Shown: one piece after another, positions 59,069 through 64,000 of the stretch | How positions within the stretch are numbered: the first letter of the stretch is position 1 | Layout: each line of letters starts with the position of its first letter | Translations under genes and position numbers: made by a program | The notes under the pieces: generated by a model | The model's input: the letters and a program-made list of their open reading frames with translations, nothing else | Databases searched by the model: none | Told to the model about the DNA's origin: nothing | Assembly (NCBI GenBank): GCA_963736695.1 | Contig: CAVTPU010000004.1 | Span: 1,612,001-1,676,000 of the forward strand | Origin: CAVTPU01 sp963736695 | GTDB taxonomy: Bacteria > Actinomycetota > Actinomycetes > Mycobacteriales > Micromonosporaceae | Direction of reading: 5' to 3' | DNA: 64,000 bases

Positions 59069-61453
59069 TCAGCCCACCAGAGTTGTCAGCGGGGCGGGAC
59101 GACCATAGAGATATCCCTGCGCATAGTCGCAGCCGACCTGCGTGAGCACCGCCGCCTGCTCGACACCCTCGACACCTTCGGCGACCACCGAAACCCCCAG
59201 CTCGGCGGCGATGGTGACGATCGCCCGACACAGCGCCTCGGGCCGAGATCTCGGCGGCCGGCCACCGCGCGTCGCGTCGTCGCTCGCGTCGAGGAGAGGC
59301 GAGTGCGTCGGATTGACCGGCCGGACCGCGGTGAGCGTTCGATCGAGTTTGACGATGTCGACGGGCAGCGCATGGAGCTGCGACAACGTGTTGTATCCGG
59401 TGCCGAAGTCATCGAGCGCGAGCTTGATGCCACGTTCCCGCAGCCGGCCGGCGCTCTCCGCCGCCGCCACCGGGTCCGGAATTCGACTGCTTTCAGTCAC
59501 CTCGAGCACGAGGTTGTGGGGTTGCAGCCCATAGCGCTCGAGCGCGGCGATCGCCGACGCCTCCACATCGGGATGACCGAACCGACTGCCGGCGACGTTG
59601 ACGTGCACGCTCATATGTCCACCGTGGACCGCCAGATGCGCCGCGAGGTCACGGCACGACCGGTCAAGCACGAACTCGTCGAGCCGACCGATCAGGCCGC
59701 AGCGCTCCGCCACGGCGACGAAGGTTGAGGCCGAGACAGGTCCGAGCTCCGGATGAACCCACCGCGCCAGCGCCTCATAGGAGACCACCTCCCCGTCGAC
59801 CATGCGGACGATCGGCTGATAGTGCACGTCGAGTCCGGACGCCGCCGGATCGGCGATGAGCGCTTCGGCGAGGCGCGCCGGCAGGTCGAGGTGTTCATCG
59901 CCGTCGGAGTGTTCTGGGCCATAGACCACGAGAACCCCTTTGCCTGAGCGCTTCCCCGCATACATCGCGGCGTCGGCGCGCCGGATGAGTGTGTCGGGGG
60001 TCAGGCCGGGTTCGGTGCCGTCGATGACGACCGCGCCGACACTCGCCGCGACGCTGACGGTCTCGCCACCCTGTTCATAGGGGCTGCACACCTGCGCGAG
60101 GATGCGGTGCCCCAGACGCTCCACCTGCTCGACTGGCGCGTCGATAAGCACCGCGAACTCGTCACCGCCGAGGCGGGCGACCGTGTCCATCCCCCGCACA
60201 CACGCGCGCAGCCGTTCGCCGACGGTCCGCAGCACTCGATCGCCACCGGAATGTCCGAACGTGTCGTTGACCACTTTAAAATCATCGAGATCGATGAAAA
60301 GCAGTGCTGCCGGGCGTTGCTGCGCCCGGCAGAGCTCCACGACGGCGGCGAGTCGGTTGCGAAACAACGCCCGATTGGCCAGTCCGGTCAGCGGGTCGTG
60401 AAACGCTTGATAGTGCAGCCGCCGCTGGGCGTCGACGACATGCGCGAGCAGTTCCCGGTTGTCGATGAGGGTGGTCATCTGACGCACCACGATGAGCGCG
60501 ACGATCGCGATGCCGAGATAGGTCTCAAACGCGTCGGGGCGTTCGCCCGTGATCTGTTGCGCCACGAGGAGCAGGCCGAGCGCCCCCAACGGCGTGTAGG
60601 GCAACAGATGCGCCCACTCGACCGTCCGACCCGCGAGACGTCGCTGTCGTGTTCCCGCCGACTCGCCCGTGACGAGCGCCGCGACCGCCACCAGACCCGG
60701 CCCTGCTATGAGGCCGGCGTTTCCCAACGGAGATAGTCCGCCACCGCCGCCGCTGGCCACCACATAGGCATAGGCGCTGTCAGAGGCTGCGACGCCGACG
60801 AGTCCGAGCCCCAGCAACGCCAACTGGGCGCGCAGCCGACCGGCGATGGGTCGCAGCGTGAGCACCAACACCACGATGACGACCAGGACGAGGTCAAAGA
60901 CCGGATGCGCTATCGCCACGAGAAAAGCCAACGGAGTCGGTGCACCCACCTGGGCCACCGCACCCAACGCCGTGGCCCAGGTGACCACCAGCAATGAGCC
61001 GACGACGACGAGTCCGTCGAGGATCAACACGAGTCGGGAGCCGAGGACCGGCCGGCTTGGCACGGCATCCGGCTGTCGGCGGGCCGCCGGAACCCCGATG
61101 ATCAGCAGCGCCATGAGCGCGAAGACCGGCATCATCAGGTCGCCGACGTCGGCCCACGACGGCGATGACGAGACGGGTTCGGCGAGCCGCTGCCACAACC
61201 ACATCGTCCGGCCACCGACCCAGCTGGCCATGCCGACCGCCATGAGACGGCGCCACGTGCGCTCCACGCCGCACACCCGCCGGGACATCCATCCGCAACA
61301 GAACGCCGCGAGCGCTCCAGCGACGAGTTGCGCACCGCCGTCGAGCATGATCGTCGCGCGTGCCGATAGGAGACCTGAGCTGGCCAAGGCCACGACGGCG
61401 ACGACCGTCACGCCAAGCGCGACGAGTCTCATCCCTATCCGTGGTGCCGTCAT
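59069..61453 (-). CDS. Membrane GGDEF-EAL protein (c-di-GMP synthesis and breakdown)
   Basis: A 794-residue protein. The first 330 residues hold about nine helices of a membrane input domain similar to that of the 342-residue protein at 10495-11523. A GGDEF domain follows (about 345-515) with an intact 'ARLGGDEFAVLIDA' active site. The EAL domain (about 530-780) keeps the 'YEALARW' catalytic Glu and 'LDDFGTGYNTLSQLHALPVD' (20 residues). Both halves could be active, so direction of control is not obvious. ATG 61453 has GAGG upstream. It is convergent with the histidine kinase, 12 bases away. Confidence 0.93.
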   Translation of the reverse strand: MTAPRIGMRLVALGVTVVAVVALASSGLLSARATIMLDGGAQLVAGALAAFCCGWMSRRVCGVERTWRRLMAVGMASWVGGRTMWLWQRLAEPVSSSPSWADVGDLMMPVFALMALLIIGVPAARRQPDAVPSRPVLGSRLVLILDGLVVVGSLLVVTWATALGAVAQVGAPTPLAFLVAIAHPVFDLVLVVIVVLVLTLRPIAGRLRAQLALLGLGLVGVAASDSAYAYVVASGGGGGLSPLGNAGLIAGPGLVAVAALVTGESAGTRQRRLAGRTVEWAHLLPYTPLGALGLLLVAQQITGERPDAFETYLGIAIVALIVVRQMTTLIDNRELLAHVVDAQRRLHYQAFHDPLTGLANRALFRNRLAAVVELCRAQQRPAALLFIDLDDFKVVNDTFGHSGGDRVLRTVGERLRACVRGMDTVARLGGDEFAVLIDAPVEQVERLGHRILAQVCSPYEQGGETVSVAASVGAVVIDGTEPGLTPDTLIRRADAAMYAGKRSGKGVLVVYGPEHSDGDEHLDLPARLAEALIADPAASGLDVHYQPIVRMVDGEVVSYEALARWVHPELGPVSASTFVAVAERCGLIGRLDEFVLDRSCRDLAAHLAVHGGHMSVHVNVAGSRFGHPDVEASAIAALERYGLQPHNLVLEVTESSRIPDPVAAAESAGRLRERGIKLALDDFGTGYNTLSQLHALPVDIVKLDRTLTAVRPVNPTHSPLLDASDDATRGGRPPRSRPEALCRAIVTIAAELGVSVVAEGVEGVEQAAVLTQVGCDYAQGYLYGRPAPLTTLVG

Positions 61454-61613
61454 CACCGTCCTCACCGGCCGACGTCCGACTCCGAACTCGGTCGTACTCT
61501 ACTGGCGCCGCCTCGCACCGACCGCATCGCCGGACCGCCGGTTCGGCGGCGGTCCACGGGCTGCGATCGGCTAGAGTGCCCACGTCGACAGGAGTCCGGC
61601 GAAAGGCTCGCCC

Positions 61614-62030
61614 ATGAGGCCCGAATGGCAGGCGCAGATCGACGGCTTGCTCACCCAATACCGTCAGATGCAGGCTAATCTCGGACATGTCCGGCAAAAG
61701 ATGACAGAGGTGAGTGCGACCGCGCAGTCACCCGACGGGCTAATCTCGGCCACCGTCGGCTACCGCGGTGACCTGACCGCGCTGGAGATCGATCCCCGGG
61801 CACTGCGCCCGGCGGATCCCCAGGCGCTCGCCGACTCGATCGTCGCGGCGACCCAAGCCGCTGTCGAGCAGGTGCGTGAAGAGATTCACGAGGTCATGGC
61901 CCCAGCGATTCCGGATCCGGAGCTGCTGTCGCGGGTGTCCCGCGACGTCGCGAGGAGCGGAACCGGGCGACCCCGGACCGACCCTCGCGACCTCATGGGC
62001 GCCGCCGATCTCATCGAGGAGCGGCCATAG
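61614..62030 (+). CDS. YbaB/EbfC-like small protein
   Basis: The 138-residue protein has 'QIDGLLTQYRQMQANLGHVRQKM' in parts, a helical start, followed by 'LISATVGYRGDLTALEIDPRAL' in parts, the core of the YbaB/EbfC nucleoid-associated family. The actinobacterial branch often sits near WXG100/ESX or surface genes. No such genes are seen here. Its end converges on citrate synthase with 11 bases between. DNA binding is known for the family, but this divergent branch is untested. Confidence 0.8.
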   Translation: MRPEWQAQIDGLLTQYRQMQANLGHVRQKMTEVSATAQSPDGLISATVGYRGDLTALEIDPRALRPADPQALADSIVAATQAAVEQVREEIHEVMAPAIPDPELLSRVSRDVARSGTGRPRTDPRDLMGAADLIEERP

Positions 62031-62041
62031 CGCCTCGCGTC

Positions 62042-63397
62042 CTAACGCTCGCCGATCGGGACATAGGACCGTTGCGCGGGTCCGGTGTAGACCTGTCGGG
62101 GACGACCGATCTTGGTCGTCGGATCGTTGATCATCTCCCGCCACTGCGCGATCCAACCGGGCAACCGCCCGAGTGCAAACAGGACGGTGAACATGCGGGT
62201 AGGGAAGCCCATCGCCTTATAGATAAGGCCCGTGTAGAAGTCCACATTGGGATATAGCCGGCGTGTGACGAAATAGTCGTCCCGCAGTGCGATCTCCTCC
62301 AGACGCATCGCCAGGTCGAGCAGCGGATCGGCTGCGGCGAGCCGACCGAGAACGTCCTGCGCGGCCTTCTTGACGATCGCCGCACGCGGGTCATAGTTGC
62401 GATAGACGCGATGCCCGAAGCCCATGAGTTTGACGCCGGAACGCTTGTCCTTGACCGCCGCGACGAAACTCTCCGCGTCGTCGCCATTAGCGTGAATGCG
62501 CTGCAACATCTCCAATACCGCCTGGTTCGCCCCACCGTGCAGTGGGCCGAAAAGGGCGTTGACCCCGGCGGAGACCGAGGCGAAGAGATTCGCGTGGCTA
62601 GACCCCACCAGCCGTACGGTGGAGGTTGAGCAGTTTTGTTCGTGGTCGGCGTGCAGCACGAACAACATGTCGAGCACCCGGGCGGCCAGCGGGTCGACCT
62701 CGTAGCGAGTGGTCGGCACGCCGAAAGTCATGCGAAGGAAATCCTCGACAAAGCCCAGCGAATTGTCCGGATAGAGCAGTGGCTGACCGATAGATTTCTT
62801 GTACGAATAGGACGCGATGGTGGGGAGCTTGGCGAGCAGCCGAATCGTGCTTATCTCCACGTGGTCGCGATCGAACGGGTCGAGGCTGTCCTGATAGAAA
62901 GTCGACAGCGCGCTGACGGCCGACGACAGCACCGCCATCGGATGGGCGTCGCGCGGGAAACCCTCGAAGAACTGACGCATCTCCTCATGCAACAGGGTGT
63001 GCATGCGGATCGTCGTGGTGAACTCGGCCAACTGGGTCGCGGTCGGCAACTGACCATAGATCAGCAGGTAGGAGACCTCAAGAAACGACGACGACTCGGC
63101 GAGCTGCTCGATCGGATAGCCCCGATAGCGCAGGATGCCCGCTTCACCGTCGATATAGGTCACAGCCGACTCACACGCTGCGGTGTTGGTGAATCCCGGG
63201 TCGAGTGTGACCCGACCGGTGACATCGAGGAGTTGACTCACATTGAGACCGTCGGATCCCACTGTGGCACTGTGCACCGGCAGCTCAACCGCCTGGTCGC
63301 CCCGGCGAATCTCCCACCCCGCCGCATCTGTGACCGTCGTTTTCGGCTGCACCTGCACCACCCACCTGTCCGTCGCCACCGTTGGGACGTTGCCCAT
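62042..63397 (-). CDS. gltA: Citrate synthase
   Basis: The 451-residue hexameric type II citrate synthase of the TCA cycle. Catalytic residues are in 'GPLHGGANQAVLEML', 'GFGHRVYRNYDPRA' and 'YPNVDFYTGLIYKAMG', corresponding to the two His and one Asp of the family. 'ESAVTYIDGEAGILRYRGYP' (20 residues) is also a hallmark. The first 35 residues form the usual Gram-negative/actinobacterial N-terminal beta-domain. It is a housekeeping gene and is transcribed alone. Confidence 0.97.
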   Translation of the reverse strand: MGNVPTVATDRWVVQVQPKTTVTDAAGWEIRRGDQAVELPVHSATVGSDGLNVSQLLDVTGRVTLDPGFTNTAACESAVTYIDGEAGILRYRGYPIEQLAESSSFLEVSYLLIYGQLPTATQLAEFTTTIRMHTLLHEEMRQFFEGFPRDAHPMAVLSSAVSALSTFYQDSLDPFDRDHVEISTIRLLAKLPTIASYSYKKSIGQPLLYPDNSLGFVEDFLRMTFGVPTTRYEVDPLAARVLDMLFVLHADHEQNCSTSTVRLVGSSHANLFASVSAGVNALFGPLHGGANQAVLEMLQRIHANGDDAESFVAAVKDKRSGVKLMGFGHRVYRNYDPRAAIVKKAAQDVLGRLAAADPLLDLAMRLEEIALRDDYFVTRRLYPNVDFYTGLIYKAMGFPTRMFTVLFALGRLPGWIAQWREMINDPTTKIGRPRQVYTGPAQRSYVPIGER

Positions 63398-63511
63398 CCG
63401 ACGGTCTCGATCATGCTGACACCCGCCATGCTAGACGAGTGGTCGAGCGGGGAAACAGGCAAAGCCCGGGCGGCGACGACCAACTCCCGGTGACAGCGTC
63501 ACCAGTGATGC

Positions 63512-63919
63512 TCAGTGACCCGAGGCGTCAACCAGTGTGTCGAGCGCGGTGCGCAACAGGCGACCGGCGTGATCGGCGACCTCGCCCATCGCCGTGTGGC
63601 CAGCCACGGTGACCATCACCTGTGGGTCGAGCGCCTCGACGATGGTCGCATCCGGACCGTCGGCTCGGACGGTCACGTTGCACGGCAGCATCAGCCCGAT
63701 GCTGCGGTCGGCCTCCAGCGCACGATGCGCCAACGGCGGGTTGCACGCGCCGAGGATCACGTAGTCCTCCATCTCGGCGCCGAGTTTGCTCAGCATCGTC
63801 GCCGCGATGTCGATTTCGCTGAGGATGCCGAATCCGTTCTCTTTGAGGACATCACGGACCCGCTGCACGAGTTCTGCGGTGAACGGCTGCGTCAGTCGGA
63901 CGCTGTACCCGTACGACAT
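63512..63919 (-). CDS. DUF302 domain protein
   Basis: A 135-residue protein that fits DUF302: 'GYSVRLTQPFTAELVQRVRDVLKENGFGILSEIDI' in parts, 'DYVILGACNPPLAHRALEAD' (20 residues) and 'IGLMLPCNVTVRAD'. The two Cys residues in ACNPP and LPCNV are conserved in the family. DUF302 proteins are often found with sulfur and CstR-type genes; their activity is not established. ATG 63919 has GAGGAG upstream. A CsoR/CstR-type operator lies 40 bases upstream, linking the gene to the persulfide operon at 2.5 kb. Confidence 0.88.
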   Translation of the reverse strand: MSYGYSVRLTQPFTAELVQRVRDVLKENGFGILSEIDIAATMLSKLGAEMEDYVILGACNPPLAHRALEADRSIGLMLPCNVTVRADGPDATIVEALDPQVMVTVAGHTAMGEVADHAGRLLRTALDTLVDASGH

Positions 63920-63959
63920 GGTCTTTCTCCTCTTTTCCGGCACCGACGACAGACCGATC

Positions 63960-63975
63960 ATACCCAAAGGGGTAT
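63960..63975. promoter_or_regulatory. CsoR/CstR-type operator before the DUF302 gene
   Basis: ATACCCAAAGGGGTAT has arms ATACCC/GGGTAT and lies 40 bases upstream of the DUF302 start. The window ends with GAAGGAG at 63994-64000, which looks like the ribosome site of a divergent gene just outside. The operator may therefore serve both. Confidence 0.75.
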
Positions 63976-64000
63976 TGCGCCCAGAGCCCAGACGAAGGAG

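Overview
The window is high-GC DNA with many GTG starts and 4-base stop/start overlaps. A citrate synthase, a YbaB/EbfC-like small protein, a MmcO-type multicopper oxidase and an actinobacterial-type high-affinity [NiFe]-hydrogenase point to an aerobic, soil-type member of the Actinomycetota. I cannot name the genus. No rRNA, tRNA, insertion sequence, CRISPR array or phage gene was recognised. Tyrosine is written mostly TAT although other codons end in G or C, which is an unusual habit.

Layout. (1) 0.1-5.7 kb: a META lipoprotein; a TetR regulator divergent from a DUF4386 membrane protein, with two palindromic operators between them; then a sulfide/persulfide module (MBL-rhodanese fusion, single rhodanese, TauE/SafE exporter) with CsoR/CstR-type operators. 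(2) 5.9-13.3 kb: polysaccharide deacetylase lipoprotein, DUF427, FMN reductase, a large hybrid histidine kinase, a membrane sensor domain without an output domain, a decayed TMEM175-type channel gene, and an HxlR regulator divergent from a nitroreductase. (3) 13.5-27.8 kb: a complete group 1h [NiFe]-hydrogenase locus. hypBA and an AraC regulator lie on the minus strand. DUF1641, hhyS, hhyL, maturation protease, TPR protein, Rieske protein, NHL propeller and hypFCDE lie on the plus strand. (4) 27.8-37 kb: an oxidoreductase, then a copper region: multicopper oxidase, DUF305 and a His-rich membrane protein; further on csoR, copZ and a frameshifted copA.

(5) 37-57 kb: a cell-surface glycan region. 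All six enzymes for CMP-pseudaminic acid are present (PseB, C, F, G on one minus-strand operon; PseH and PseI on another). Between them, divergent from pseB, is a five-gene operon: acyl carrier protein, short-chain dehydrogenase, AMP-forming ligase, LuxE-like acyl-protein synthetase and LuxC-like acyl reductase. No luciferase is present. Its product is unknown, and it is the most interesting system in the window. Three tiny two-helix membrane proteins follow, then PseI/PseH, methyltransferases, an SDR, an aldo/keto reductase, two unrecognised proteins probably of glycan assembly, and a large integral membrane protein resembling GT-C transferases.

(6) 57-64 kb: a PAS histidine kinase, a membrane GGDEF-EAL protein, a YbaB-like protein, citrate synthase and a DUF302 protein. 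A fourth CsoR/CstR-type operator lies at the right edge.

Together the genes describe a bacterium that can draw energy from trace hydrogen, detoxifies persulfide and copper through operators of one sequence class, and decorates its surface with pseudaminic acid and perhaps an acyl-derived group.
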